Source of the DNA: Auanema rhodensis
Taxonomy: Eukaryota > Nematoda > Chromadorea > Rhabditida > Rhabditidae
Length of the DNA: 64,000 nt
NCBI GenBank assembly: GCA_964057225.1
Contig: OZ059894.1
Span: forward strand, 2,294,001 to 2,358,000
Direction: 5' to 3'
In this document: positions 51,401-64,000 of the stretch, piece by piece
How positions within the stretch are numbered: the first letter of the stretch is position 1
How the letters are laid out: the number at the start of each line of letters is the position of its first letter
Translations under genes and position numbers: made by a program
The notes under the pieces: generated by a model
Databases searched by the model: none
Told to the model about the DNA's origin: nothing
Seen by the model: only the letters and a program-made list of their open reading frames with translations

Positions 51401-54400
51401 TAGATTTCTTTTCTCAAGGCAAAGACGATGGACAATGTTATTCAACGAAAAAATTAATTCTTCAGGGTGAAAATCGAGGATATAAGTGTGAACTTATATC
51501 AGTTGATATCTCGGTGCATTTTTAAGCTAGCGCAAATCTGATAACACAGATCGACGCAGCTTGAAAATCCGCATCGAATGCACTATACTACTTTGAGAAG
51601 CGCTTAATACAAAAATTAGTTATGATCGTTTGAAAAATGATGCATTAGTGTATGTTGAGTTTCCATGTACACTCAACATTGCTTCCATAAACATTTTGAC
51701 AAAAATTTTTTCGAGAAATTTCAAAATAATTTAGCAGAAAGTAGATGTTTTTAGATTCCTTTTTTCAAGGCAAAGACGATGGACATTGTTATTCAACGAA
51801 AAAAGTAATTATTCAGGGTGAAAATCGAGGATATAAGTGTGAACTTATATCAGTTGATATCTCGGTGCATTTTTAAGCTAGCGCAAATCTGATAACACAG
51901 ATCGACGCAGCTTAAAAATCCGCATCGAATGCACTATACTACATTGAGGAACGCTTAATACAAAAATTAGTTATGATTGTATGAAAAATGATGCATTAGT
52001 GTATGTTGAGTTTCCATGTACACTCAACATTGCTTCCAAAAACATTTTGACAAAAATTTTTTCGAAAAATTTCAAAATAATTTAGCAAAAAGTAGATGTT
52101 TTTAGATTCCTTTTTTCAAGGCAAAGACGATGGACAATGTCATTCAACGAAAAAATTAATTCTTCAGGGTGAAAATCGAGGATATAAGTGTGAACTTATA
52201 TCAGTGGATATCTCGGTGCATTTTTAAGCTAGCGCAAATCCGATAACACAGATCGACGCAGCTTAAAAATCCGCATCGAATGCACTATACTACTTTGAGA
52301 AGCGCTTAATACAAAAATTAGTTATGATCGTTTGAAAAATAATGCATTAGTGTATGTTGAGTTTCCATGTACACTCAACATAGCTTCCAAAAACATTTTG
52401 ACAAAAATTTTTTCGAAAAATTTCGAAATAATTTAGCGAAAAGTAGATGTTTTTAGATTCCTTTTTTCAAGACAAAGACGATGGACAATGTTATTCAACG
52501 AAAAAATTAATTCTTCAGGGTGAAAATCGAGGATATAAGTGTGAACTTATATCAGTTGATATCTCGGTGCATTTTTAAGCTAGCGCAAATCTGATAACAC
52601 AGATCGACGCAGCTTGAAAATCCGCATCGAATGCACTATACTACATTGAGAAACGCTTAATACAAAAATTAATTATGATTGTTTGAAAAATGATGCATTA
52701 GTGTATGTTGAGTTTCCATGTACGCTCAACATTGCTCCCAAAAACATTTTGACAAAAATTTTTTCGAAAAATTTCGAAATAATTTAGCGAAAAGTAGATG
52801 TTTTTAGATTCCTTTTTTCAAGACAAAGACGATGGACAATGTTATTCAACGAAAAAATTAATTCTTCAGGGTGAAAATCGAGGATATAAGTGTGAACTTA
52901 TATCAGTTGATATCTCGGTGCATTTTTAAGCTAGCGCAAATCTGATAACACAGATCGACGCAGCTTGAAAATCCGCATCGAATGCACTATACTACATTGA
53001 GAAACGCTTAATACAAAAATTAATTATGATTGTTTGAAAAATGATGCATTAGTGTATGTTGAGTTTCCATGTACGCTCAACATTGCTCCCAAAAACATTT
53101 TGACAAAAATTTTTTCGAAAAATTTCAAAATAATTTAGCAAAAAGTAGATGTTTTTAGATTCCTTTTTTCAAGGCAAAGACGATGGACAATGTTATTCAA
53201 GGAAAAAATTAATTCTTCAGGGTGAAAATCGAGGATATAAGTGTGAACTTATATCAGTTGATATCTCGGTGCATTTTTAAGCTAGCGCAAATCTAATAAC
53301 ACAGATCGACGCAGCTTAAAAATCCGCATCGAATGCACTATACTACATTGAGGAACGCTTAATACAAAAATTAGTTATGATCGTTTGAAAAATAATGCAT
53401 TAGTGTATGTTGAGTTTCCATGTACACTCAACATAGCTTCCAAAAACATTTTGACAAAAATTTTTTCGAAAAATTTCAGAATAATTTAGCAAAAAGTAGA
53501 TGTTTTTAGATTTCTTTTCTCAAGGCAAAGACGATGAACAATGTTATTCAACGAAAAAATTAATTCTTCAGGGTGAAAATCGAGGATATAAGTGTGAACT
53601 TATATCAGTTGATATCTCGGTGCATTTTTAAGCTAGCGCAAATCTGATAACACAGATCGACGCAGCTTGAAAATCCGCATCGAATGCACTATACTACTTT
53701 GAGAAGCGCTTAATACAAAAATTAGTTATGATCGTTTGAAAAATGATGCATTAGTGTATGTTGAGTTTCCATGTACACTCAACATTGCTTCCAAAAACAT
53801 TTTGACAAAAATTTTTTCGAAAAATTTCAGAATAATTTAGCAAAAAGTAGATGTTTTCAGATTTCTTTTCTCAAGGCAAAGACGATGGACAATGTTATTC
53901 AACGAAAAAATTAATTCTTCAGGGTGAAAATCGAGGATATAAGTGTGAACTTATATCAGTTGATATCTCGGTGCATTTTTAAGCTAGCGCAAATCTGATA
54001 ACACAGATCGACGCAGCTTAAAAATCCGCATCGAATGCACTATACTACATTGAGGAACGCTTAATACAAAAATTAGTTATGATTGTTTGAAAAATGATGC
54101 ATTAGTGTATGTTGAGTTTCCATGTACACTCAACATAGCTTCCAAAAACATTTTGACAAAAATTTTTTCGAAAAATTTCGAAATAATTTAGCGAAAAGTA
54201 GATGTTTTTAGATTCCTTTTTACAAGACAAAGACGATGGACAATGTTATTCAACGAAAAAATTAATTCTTCAGGGTGAAAATCGAGGATATAAGTGTGAA
54301 CTTATATCAGTTGATATCTCGGTGCATTTTTAAGCTAGCGCAAATCTGATAACACAGATCGACGCAGCTTGAAAATCCGCATCGAATGCACTATACTACA

Positions 54401-54402
54401 TT
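48436..54402. repeat. Mosaic block rich in the CTTTGAGAAGCG subfamily
   Basis: Seventeen monomers start at 48436 and every 351 bases to 54052. A new state, CTACTTTGAG (A349T) often with GAGAAGCG (A6G), first appears at the junction into 48787 and recurs at 49489, 50191, 50542, 51244, 51595, 52297 and 53701. ATTGCTCCC (T90C) first appears at 52648 and 52999, a near-identical pair that also shares AATTAATTATG. Other markers are AAGTAATTATTC, AGCAGAAAG, AAGACAAAG and CTAATAACAC (G297A). I see no simple period, only scattered pairs of similar monomers; 50893-52296 resembles 54754-56157 at an offset of 3861 bp. Confidence 0.78.
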
Positions 54403-57400
54403 GAGAAACGCTTAATACAAAAATTAGTTATGATTGTTTGAAAAATGATGCATTAGTGTATGTTGAGTTTCCATGTACGCTCAACATTGCTCCCAAAAAC
54501 ATTTTGACAAAAATTTTTTCGAAAAATTTCAAAATAATTTAGCAAAAAGTAGATGTTTTTAGATTCCTTTTTTCAAGGCAAAGACGATGGACAATGTTAT
54601 TCAAGGAAAAAATTAATTATTCAGGGTGAAAATCGAGGATATAAGTGTGAACTTATATCAGTTGATATCTCGGTGCATTTTTAAGCTAGCGCAAATCTAA
54701 TAACACAGATCGACGCAGCTTAAAAATCCGCATCGAATGCACTATACTACATTGAGGAACGCTTAATACAAAAATTAGTTATGATCGTTTGAAAAATAAT
54801 GCATTAGTGTATGTTGAGTTTCCATGTACACTCAACATAGCTTCCAAAAACATTTTGACAAAAATTTTTTCGAAAAATTTCAGAATAATTTAGCAAAAAG
54901 TAGATGTTTTTAGATTTCTTTTCTCAAGGCAAAGACGATGGACAATGTTATTCAACGAAAAAATTAATTCTTCAGGGTGAAAATCGAGGATATAAGTGTG
55001 AACTTATATCAGTTGATATCTCGGTGCATTTTTAAGCTAGCGCAAATCTGATAACACAGATCGACGCAGCTTGAAAATCCGCATCGAATGCACTATACTA
55101 CTTTGAGAAGCGCTTAATACAAAAATTAGTTATGATCGTTTGAAAAATGATGCATTAGTGTATGTTGAGTTTCCATGTACACTCAACATTGCTTCCAAAA
55201 ACATTTTGACAAAAATTTTTTCGAAAAATTTCAGAATAATTTAGCAAAAAGTAGATGTTTTTAGATTTCTTTTCTCAAGGCAAAGACGATGGACAATGTT
55301 ATTCAACGAAAAAATTAATTCTTCAGGGTGAAAATCGAGGATATAAGTGTGAACTTATATCAGTTGATATCTCGGTGCATTTTTAAGCTAGCGCAAATCT
55401 GATAACACAGATCGACGCAGCTTGAAAATCCGCATCGAATGCACTATACTACTTTGAGAAGCGCTTAATACAAAAATTAGTTATGATCGTTTGAAAAATG
55501 ATGCATTAGTGTATGTTGAGTTTCCATGTACACTCAACATTGCTTCCAAAAACATTTTGACAAAAATTTTTTCGAGAAATTTCAAAATAATTTAGCAGAA
55601 AGTAGATGTTTTTAGATTCCTTTTTTCAAGGCAAAGACGATGGACATTGTTATTCAACGAAAAAAGTAATTATTCAGGGTGAAAATCGAGGATATAAGTG
55701 TGAACTTATATCAGTTGATATCTCGGTGCATTTTTAAGCTAGCGCAAATCTGATAACACAGATCGACGCAGCTTAAAAATCCGCATCGAATGCACTATAC
55801 TACATTGAGGAAAGCTTAATACAAAAATTAGTTATGATTGTTTGAAAAATGATGCATTAGTGTATGTTGATTTTCCATGTACACTCAACATTGCTTCCAA
55901 AAACATTTTGACAAAAATTTTTTCGAAAAAGTTCAAAATAATTTAGCAAAAAGTAGATGTTTTTAGATTCCTTTTTTCAAGGCAAAGACGATGGACAATG
56001 TTATTCAACGAAAAAATTAATTCTTCAGGGTGAAAATCGAGGATATAAGTGTGAACTTATATCAGTTGATATCTCGGTGCATTTTTAAGCTAGCGCAAAT
56101 CTGATAACACAGATCGACGCAGCTTAAAAATCCGCATCGAATGCACTATACTACATTGAGGAACGCTTAATACAAAAATTAGTTATGATCGTTTGAAAAA
56201 TAATGCATTAGTGTATGTTGAGTTTCCATGTACACTCAACATAGCTTCCAAAAACATTTTGACAAAAATTTTTTCGAAAAATTTCAAAATAATTTAGCGA
56301 AAAGTAGATGTTTTTAGATTCCTTTTATCAAGGCAAAGACGATGGACAATGTTATTCAACGAAAAAATTAATTCTTCAGGGTGAAAATCGAGGATATAAG
56401 TGTGAACTTATATCAGTTGATATCTCGGTGCATTTTTAAGCTAGCGCAAATCTGATAACACAGATCGACGCAGCTTAAAAATCCGCATCGAATGCACTAT
56501 ACTACATTGAGGAACGCTTAATACAAAAATTAGTTATGATCGTTTGAAAAATAATGCATTAGTGTATGTTGAGTTTCCATGTACACTCAACATAGCTTCC
56601 AAAAACATTTTGACAAAAATTTTTTCGAAAAATTTCAAAATAATTTAGCGAAAAGTAGATGTTTTTAGATTCCTTTTATCAAGGCAAAGACGATGGACAA
56701 TGTTATTCAACGAAAAAATTAATTCTTCAGGGTGAAAATCGAGGATATAAGTGTGAACTTATATCAGTTGATATCTCGGTGCATTTTTAAGCTAGCGCAA
56801 ATCTAATAACACAGATCGACGCAGCTTAAAAATCCGCATCGAATGCACTATACTACATTGAGGAACGCTTAATACAAAAATTAGTTATGATTGTTTGAAA
56901 AATGATGCATTAGTGTATGTTGAGTTTCCATGTACGCTCAACATTGCTCCCAAAAACATTTTGACAAAAATTTTTTCGAAAAATTTCAAAATAATTTAGC
57001 AAAAAGTAGATGTTTTTAGATTCCTTTTTTCAAGGCAAAGACGATGGACAATGTTATTCAAGGAAAAAATTAATTCTTCAGGGTGAAAATCGAGGATATA
57101 AGTGTGAACTTATATCAGTTGATATCTCGGTGCATTTTTAAGCTAGCGCAAATCTAATAACACAGATCGACGCAGCTTAAAAATCCGCATCGAATGCACT
57201 ATATTACATTGAGGAACGCTTAATACAAAAATTAGTTATGATCGTTTGAAAAATAATGCATTAGTGTATGTTGAGTTTCCATGTACACTCAACATAGCTT
57301 CCAAAAACATTTTGACAAAAATTTTTTCGAAAAATTTCAGAATAATTTAGCAAAAAGTAGATGTTTTTAGATTTCTTTTCTCAAGGCAAAGACGATGGAC

Positions 57401-59316
57401 AATGTTATTCAACGAAAAAATTAATTCTTCAGGGTGAAAATCGAGGATATAAGTGTGAACTTATATCAGTTGATATCTCGGTGCATTTTTAAGCTAGCGC
57501 AAATCTGATAACACAGATCGACGCAGCTTGAAAATCCGCATCGAATGCACTATACTACTTTGAGAAGCGCTTAATACAAAAATTAGTTATGATCGTTTGA
57601 AAAATGATGCATTAGTGTATGTTGAGTTTCCATGTACACTCAACATTGCTTCCAAAAACATTTTGACAAAAATTTTTTCGAAAAATTTCAGAATAATTTA
57701 GCAAAAAGTAGATGTTTTTAGATTTCTTTTCTCAAGGCAAAGACGATGGACAATGTTATTCAACGAAAAAATTAATTCTTCAGGGTGAAAATCGAGGATA
57801 TAAGTGTGAACTTATATCAGTTGATATCTCGGTGCATTTTTAAGCTAGCGCAAATCTGATAACACAGATCGACGCAGCTTGAAAATCCGCATCGAATGCA
57901 CTATACTACTTTGAGAAGCGCTTAATACAAAAATTAGTTATGATCGTTTGAAAAATGATGCATTAGTGTATGTTGAGTTTCCATGTACACTCAACATTGC
58001 TTCCAAAAACATTTTGACAAAAATTTTTTCGAGAAATTTCAAAATAATTTAGCAGAAAGTAGATGTTTTTAGATTCCTTTTTTCAAGGCAAAGACGATGG
58101 ACATTGTTATTCAACGAAAAAAGTAATTATTCAGGGTGAAAATCGAGGATATAAGTGTGAACTTATATCAGTTGATATCTCGGTGCATTTTTAAGCTAGC
58201 GCAAATCTGATAACACAGATCGACGCAGCTTAAAAATCCGCATCGAATGCACTATACTACATTGAGGAAAGCTTAATACAAAAATTAGTTATGATTGTTT
58301 GAAAAATGATGCATTAGTGTATGTTGATTTTCCATGTACACTCAACATTGCTTCCAAAAACATTTTGACAAAAATTTTTTCGAAAAATTTCAAAATAATT
58401 TAGCAAAAAGTAGATGTTTTTAGATTCCTTTTTTCAAGGCAAAGACGATGGACAATGTTATTCAACGAAAAAATTAATTCTTCAGGGTGAAAATCGAGGA
58501 TATAAGTGTGAACTTATATCAGTTGATATCTCGGTGCATTTTTAAGCTAGCGCAAATCTGATAACACAGATCGACGCAGCTTAAAAATCCGCATCGAATG
58601 CACTATACTACATTGAGGAACGCTTAATACAAAAATTAGTTATGATCGTTTGAAAAATAATGCATTAGTGTATGTTGAGTTTCCATGTACACTCAACATA
58701 GCTTCCAAAAACATTTTGACAAAAATTTTTTCGAAAAATTTCAAAATAATTTAGCGAAAAGTAGATGTTTTTAGATTCCTTTTATCAAGGCAAAGACGAT
58801 GGACAATGTTATTCAACGAAAAAATTAATTCTTCAGGGTGAAAATCGAGGATATAAGTGTGAACTTATATCAGTTGATATCTCGGTGCATTTTTAAGCTA
58901 GCGCAAATCTGATAACACAGATCGACGCAGCTTAAAAATCCGCATCGAATGCACTATACTACATTGAGGAACGCTTAATACAAAAATTAGTTATGATCGT
59001 TTGAAAAATAATGCATTAGTGTATGTTGAGTTTCCATGTACACTCAACATAGCTTCCAAAAACATTTTGACAAAAATTTTTTCGAAAAATTTCAAAATAA
59101 TTTAGCGAAAAGTAGATGTTTTTAGATTCCTTTTATCAAGGCAAAGACGATGGACAATGTTATTCAACGAAAAAATTAATTCTTCAGGGTGAAAATCGAG
59201 GATATAAGTGTGAACTTATATCAGTTGATATCTCGGTGCATTTTTAAGCTAGCGCAAATCTGATAACACAGATCGACGCAGCTTGAAAATCCGCATCGAA
59301 TGCACTATACTACATT
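54403..59316. repeat. 7-monomer higher-order repeat, two copies (2457 bp each)
   Basis: Monomers 54403, 54754, 55105, 55456, 55807, 56158 and 56509 are repeated in order at 56860, 57211, 57562, 57913, 58264, 58615 and 58966. The clearest shared markers are GAGGAAAGC with TGTTGATTTTCC (55807 and 58264) and two consecutive CCTTTTATC monomers in each copy. The copies are not identical: GAAAAAGTTC is private to 55807, TATATTACATT to the end of 56860, TTAATTATTC to 54403, and the last monomers end differently (CTAATAAC with CTTAAAA against CTGATAAC with CTTGAAA). Confidence 0.88.
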
Positions 59317-62300
59317 GAGAAACGCTTAATACAAAAATTAGTTATGATTGTTTGAAAAATGATGCATTAGTGTATGTTGAGTTTCCATGTACGCTCAACA
59401 TTGCTTCCAAAAACATTTTGACAAAAATTTTTTCGAAAAATTTCAAAATAATTTAGCAAAAAATAGATGTTTTTAGATTCCTTTTTTCAAGGCAAAGACG
59501 ATGGACAATGTTATTCAACGAAAAAATTAATTCTTCAGGGTGAAAATCGAGGATATAAGTGTGAACTTATATCAGTTGAGATCTCGGTGCATTTTTAAGC
59601 TAGCGCAAATCTGATAACACAGATCGACGCAGCTTAAAAATCCGCATCGAATGCACTATACTACATTGAGAAACGCTTAATACAAAAATTAGTTATGATT
59701 GTTTGAAAAATGATGCATTAGTGTATGTTGAGTTTCCATGTACGCTCAACATTGCTCCCAAAAACATTTTGACAAAAATTTTTTCGAAAAATTTCAAAAT
59801 AATTTAGCAAAAAGTAGATGTTTTTAGATTCCTTTTTTCAAGGCAAAGACGATGGACAATGTTATTCAAGGAAAAAATTAATTCTTCAGGGTGAAAATCG
59901 AGGATATAAGTGTGAACTTATATCAGTTGATATCTCGGTGCATTTTTAAGCTAGCGCAAATCTAATAACACAGATCGACGCAGCTTAAAAATCCGCATCG
60001 AATGCACTATACTACATTGAGGAACGCTTAATACAAAAATTAGTTATGATCGTTTGAAAAATAATGCATTAGTGTATGTTGAGTTTCCATGTACACTCAA
60101 CATAGCTTCCAAAAACATTTTGACAAAAATTTTTTCGAAAAATTTCAGAATAATTTAGCAAAAAGTAGATGTTTTTAGATTTCTTTTCTCAAGGCAAAGA
60201 CGATGGACAATGTTATTCAACGAAAAAATTAATTCTTCAGGGTGAAAATCGAGGATATAAGTGTGAACTTATATCAGTTGATATCTCGGTGCATTTTTAA
60301 GCTAGCGCAAATCTGATAACACAGATCGACGCAGCTTGAAAATCCGCATCGAATGCACTATACTACTTTGAGAAGCGCTTAATACAAAAATTAGTTATGA
60401 TCGTTTGAAAAATGATGCATTAGTGTATGTTGAGTTTCCATGTACACTCAACATTGCTTCCAAAAACATTTTGACAAAAATTTTTTCGAAAAATTTCAGA
60501 ATAATTTAGCAAAAAGTAGATGTTTTTAGATTTCTTTTCTCAAGGCAAAGACGATGGACAATGTTATTCAACGAAAAAATTAATTCTTCAGGGTGAAAAT
60601 CGAGGATATAAGTGTGAACTTATATCAGTTGATATCTCGGTGCATTTTTAAGCTAGCGCAAATCTGATAACACAGATCGACGCAGCTTAAAAATCCGCAT
60701 CGAATGCACTATACTACATTGAGGAACGCTTAATACAAAAATTAGTTATGATTGTTTGAAAAATGATGCATTAGTGTATGTTGAGTTTCCATGTACACTC
60801 AACATAGCTTCCAAAAACATTTTGACAAAAATTTTTTCGAAAAATTTCGAAATAATTTAGCGAAAAGTAGATGTTTTTAGATTCCTTTTTTCAAGACAAA
60901 GACGATGGACAATGTTATTCAACGAAAAAATTAATTCTTCAGGGTGAAAATCGAGGATATAAGTGTGAACTTATATCAGTTGATATCTCGGTGCATTTTT
61001 AAGCTAGCGCAAATCTGATAACACAGATCGACGCAGCTTGAAAATCCGCATCGAATGCACTATACTACATTGAGAAACGCTTAATACAAAAATTAGTTAT
61101 GATTGTTTGAAAAATGATGCATTAGTGTATGTTGAGTTTCCATGTACGCTCAACATTGCTCCCAAAAACATTTTGACAAAAATTTTTTCGAAAAATTTCA
61201 AAATAATTTAGCAAAAAGTAGATGTTTTTAGATTCCTTTTTTCAAGGCAAAGACGATGGACAATGTTATTCAACGAAAAAATTAATTCTTCAGGGTGAAA
61301 ATCGAGGATATAAGTGTGAACTTATATCAGTTGATATCTCGGTGCATTTTTAAGCTAGCGCAAATCTAATAACACAGATCGACGCAGCTTAAAAATCCGC
61401 ATCGAATGCACTATACTACATTGAGGAACGCTTAATACAAAAATTAGTTATGATCGTTTGAAAAATAATGCATTAGTGTATGTTGAGTTTCCATGTACAC
61501 TCAACATAGCTTCCAAAAACATTTTGACAAAAATTTTTTCGAAAAATTTCAGAATAATTTAGCAAAAAGTAGATGTTTTTAGATTTCTTTTCTCAAGGCA
61601 AAGACGATGGACAATGTTATTCAACGAAAAAATTAATTCTTCAGGGTGAAAATCGAGGATATAAGTGTGAACTTATATCAGTTGAGATCTCGGTGCATTT
61701 TTAAGCTAGCGCAAATCTGATAACACAGATCGACGCAGCTTAAAAATCCGCATCGAATGCACTATACTACATTGAGAAACGCTTAATACAAAAATTAGTT
61801 ATGATTGTTTGAAAAATGATGCATTAGTGTATGTTGAGTTTCCATGTACGCTCAACATTGCTCCCAAAAACATTTTGACAAAAATTTTTTCGAAAAATTT
61901 CAAAATAATTTAGCAAAAAGTAGATGTTTTTAGATTCCTTTTTTCAAGGCAAAGACGATGGACAATGTTATTCAAGGAAAAAATTAATTCTTCAGGGTGA
62001 AAATCGAGGATATAAGTGTGAACTTATATCAGTTGATATCTCGGTGCATTTTTAAGCTAGCGCAAATCTAATAACACAGATCGACGCAGCTTAAAAATCC
62101 GCATCGAATGCACTATACTACATTGAGGAACGCTTAATACAAAAATTAGTTATGATCGTTTGAAAAATAATGCATTAGTGTATGTTGAGTTTCCATGTAC
62201 ACTCAACATAGCTTCCAAAAACATTTTGACAAAAATTTTTTCGAAAAATTTCAGAATAATTTAGCAAAAAGTAGATGTTTTTAGATTTCTTTTCTCAAGG

Positions 62301-63879
62301 CAAAGACGATGGACAATGTTATTCAACGAAAAAATTAATTCTTCAGGGTGAAAATCGAGGATATAAGTGTGAACTTATATCAGTTGATATCTCGGTGCAT
62401 TTTTAAGCTAGCGCAAATCTGATAACACAGATCGACGCAGCTTGAAAATCCGCATCGAATGCACTATACTACTTTGAGAAGCGCTTAATACAAAAATTAG
62501 TTATGATCGTTTGAAAAATGATGCATTAGTGTATGTTGAGTTTCCATGTACACTCAACATTGCTTCCAAAAACATTTTGACAAAAATTTTTTCGAAAAAT
62601 TTCAGAATAATTTAGCAAAAAGTAGATGTTTTTAGATTTCTTTTCTCAAGGCAAAGACGATGGACAATGTTATTCAACGAAAAAATTAATTCTTCAGGGT
62701 GAAAATCGAGGATATAAGTGTGAACTTATATCAGTTGATATCTCGGTGCATTTTTAAGCTAGCGCAAATCTGATAACACAGATCGACGCAGCTTAAAAAT
62801 CCGCATCGAATGCACTATACTACATTGAGAAACGCTTAATACAAAAATTAGTTATGATTGTTTGAAAAATGATGCATTAGTGTATGTTGAGTTTCCATGT
62901 ACGCTCAACATTGCTCCCAAAAACATTTTGACAAAAATTTTTTCGAAAAATTTCAAAATAATTTAGCAAAAAGTAGATGTTTTTAGATTCCTTTTTTCAA
63001 GGCAAAGACGATGGACAATGTTATTCAAGGAAAAAATTAATTCTTCAGGGTGAAAATCGAGGATATAAGTGTGAACTTATATCAGTTGATATCTCGGTGC
63101 ATTTTTAAGCTAGCGCAAATCTAATAACACAGATCGACGCAGCTTAAAAATCCGCATCGAATGCACTATACTACATTGAGGAACGCTTAATACAAAAATT
63201 AGTTATGATCGTTTGAAAAATAATGCATTAGTGTATGTTGAGTTTCCATGTACACTCAACATAGCTTCCAAAAACATTTTGACAAAAATTTTTTCGAAAA
63301 ATTTAAGAATAATTTAGCAAAAAGTAGATGTTTTTAGATTTCTTTTCTCAAGGCAAAGACGATGGACAATGTTATTCAACGAAAAAATTAATTCTTCAGG
63401 GTGAAAATCGAGGATATAAGTGTGAACTTATATCAGTTGATATCTCGGTGCTTTTTTAAGCTAGCGCAAATCTGATAACACAGATCGACGCAGCTTGAAA
63501 ATCCGCATCGAATGCACTATACTACTTTGAGAAGCGCTTAATACAAAAATTAGTTATGATCGTTTGAAAAATGATGCATTAGTGTATGTTGAGTTTCCAT
63601 GTACACTCAACATTGCTTCCAAAAACATTTTGACAAAAATTTTTTCGAAAAATTTCAGAATAATTTAGCAAAAAGTAGATGTTTTTAGATTTCTTTTCTC
63701 AAGGCAAAGACGATGGACAATGTTATTCAACGAAAAAATTAATTCTTCAGGGTGAAAATCGAGGATATAAGTGTGAACTTATATCAGTTGATATCTCGGT
63801 GCATTTTTAAGCTAGCGCAAATCTGATAACACAGATCGACGCAGCTTAAAAATCCGCATCGAATGCACTATACTACATT
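59317..63879. repeat. 3-monomer periodicity: TCCC, GAGGAACG and GAGAAGCG types
   Basis: Thirteen monomers start at 59317 and every 351 bases to 63529. A triplet made of a GCTCCC/CAAGG monomer, a GAGGAACG/CAGAAT monomer and a CTTTGAGAAGCG/CAGAAT monomer occurs at 59668-60720, 61774-62826 and 62827-63879, the last two in direct tandem. Between them sit 60721 (GCGAAAAG with AAGACAAAG), 61072 (TCCC type with intact CAACG) and 61423, whose second half carries TTGAGATC instead of TTGATATC. The monomer at 59317 resembles those at 5967 and 17548. Private changes at 63178 are ATTTAAGAAT and GTGCTTTTTTAAG. Confidence 0.82.
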
Positions 63880-64000
63880 GAGGAACGCTTAATACAAAAA
63901 TTAGTTATGATTGTTTGAAAAATGATGCATTAGTGTATGTTGAGTTTCCATGTACACTCAACATAGCTTCCAAAAACATTTTGACAAAAATTTTTTCGAA
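63880..64000. repeat. Partial satellite monomer cut by the window edge
   Basis: The first 121 bases of a GAGGAACG monomer with GATTGTTTG, GATGCATT and AACATAGC, ending just after the CG of the central palindrome. Its states resemble the monomer at 60721. The truncation comes from the window limit, not from a biological boundary. Confidence 0.95.

Larger units (their letters stand above)
1..64000. repeat. Head-to-tail satellite DNA array, 351-bp monomer
   Basis: The whole window is one tandem array. Monomer starts follow 1+351k up to 5617, then shift by one base after each of three 350-bp monomers. 182 full monomers end at 63879 and a partial one follows. All share the same orientation, and I found no inversion, insertion of foreign DNA or gene. 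Monomers differ by scattered substitutions at recurring diagnostic sites, and these sites define subfamilies and higher-order units. The first monomer has 108 G/C in 351 bases (about 31%). Tandem 351-bp units with HORs are typical of eukaryotic centromeric or pericentromeric heterochromatin; the chromosomal location here is inferred. The array continues beyond both edges. Confidence 0.98.

Overview
The window is one uninterrupted head-to-tail satellite DNA array. From position 1 to 63879 I count 182 complete monomers, all in the same orientation. 179 are 351 bp and three are 350 bp (at 5617, 11232 and 17198). A 121-bp partial monomer fills 63880-64000. The first monomer is about 31% G+C by hand count. 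I see no protein-coding gene, RNA gene, transposon, CRISPR array or non-satellite DNA. Both window edges lie inside the array, so its full length is unknown. Long tandem monomers, higher-order repeats (HORs) and no genes point to eukaryotic heterochromatin (centromeric, pericentromeric or sex-chromosome satellite). I cannot name the species or satellite family. An AT-rich ~351-bp monomer would fit an insect or other invertebrate, but that is only a guess.

Layout by shared variants. 1-4914: nested duplications (6-monomer and 3-monomer periods). 4915-15793: two near-identical copies of a 16-monomer, 5615-bp HOR. 15794-17197: a local triplet amplification. 17198-23163: two shortened, rearranged descendants of the same HOR. 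23164-25269: a 3-monomer unit in tandem. 25270-25971: two linking monomers. 25972-34285: a segment that recurs at 41416-48325, displaced by 14.0-15.4 kb and interrupted in the first copy by four extra monomers. 34396-41415: a mosaic stretch with its own 5-monomer-period duplication. 48436-54402: a domain rich in a subfamily not seen earlier. 54403-59316: a 7-monomer, 2457-bp HOR in two copies. 59317-63879: a 3-monomer periodicity.

Nearly every monomer carries three dyad elements (monomer coordinates): a hairpin at 58-85, a TTTTTCGAAAAA palindrome at 113-124, and a compound inverted repeat at 275-325 with 11-bp arms. The last third of the monomer varies less than the first half. The array looks shaped by unequal crossing-over and gene conversion. 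No dedicated functional system is visible, so the main interest is the HOR architecture and the conserved dyads. All identity statements come from reading variants by eye, not from an alignment program.
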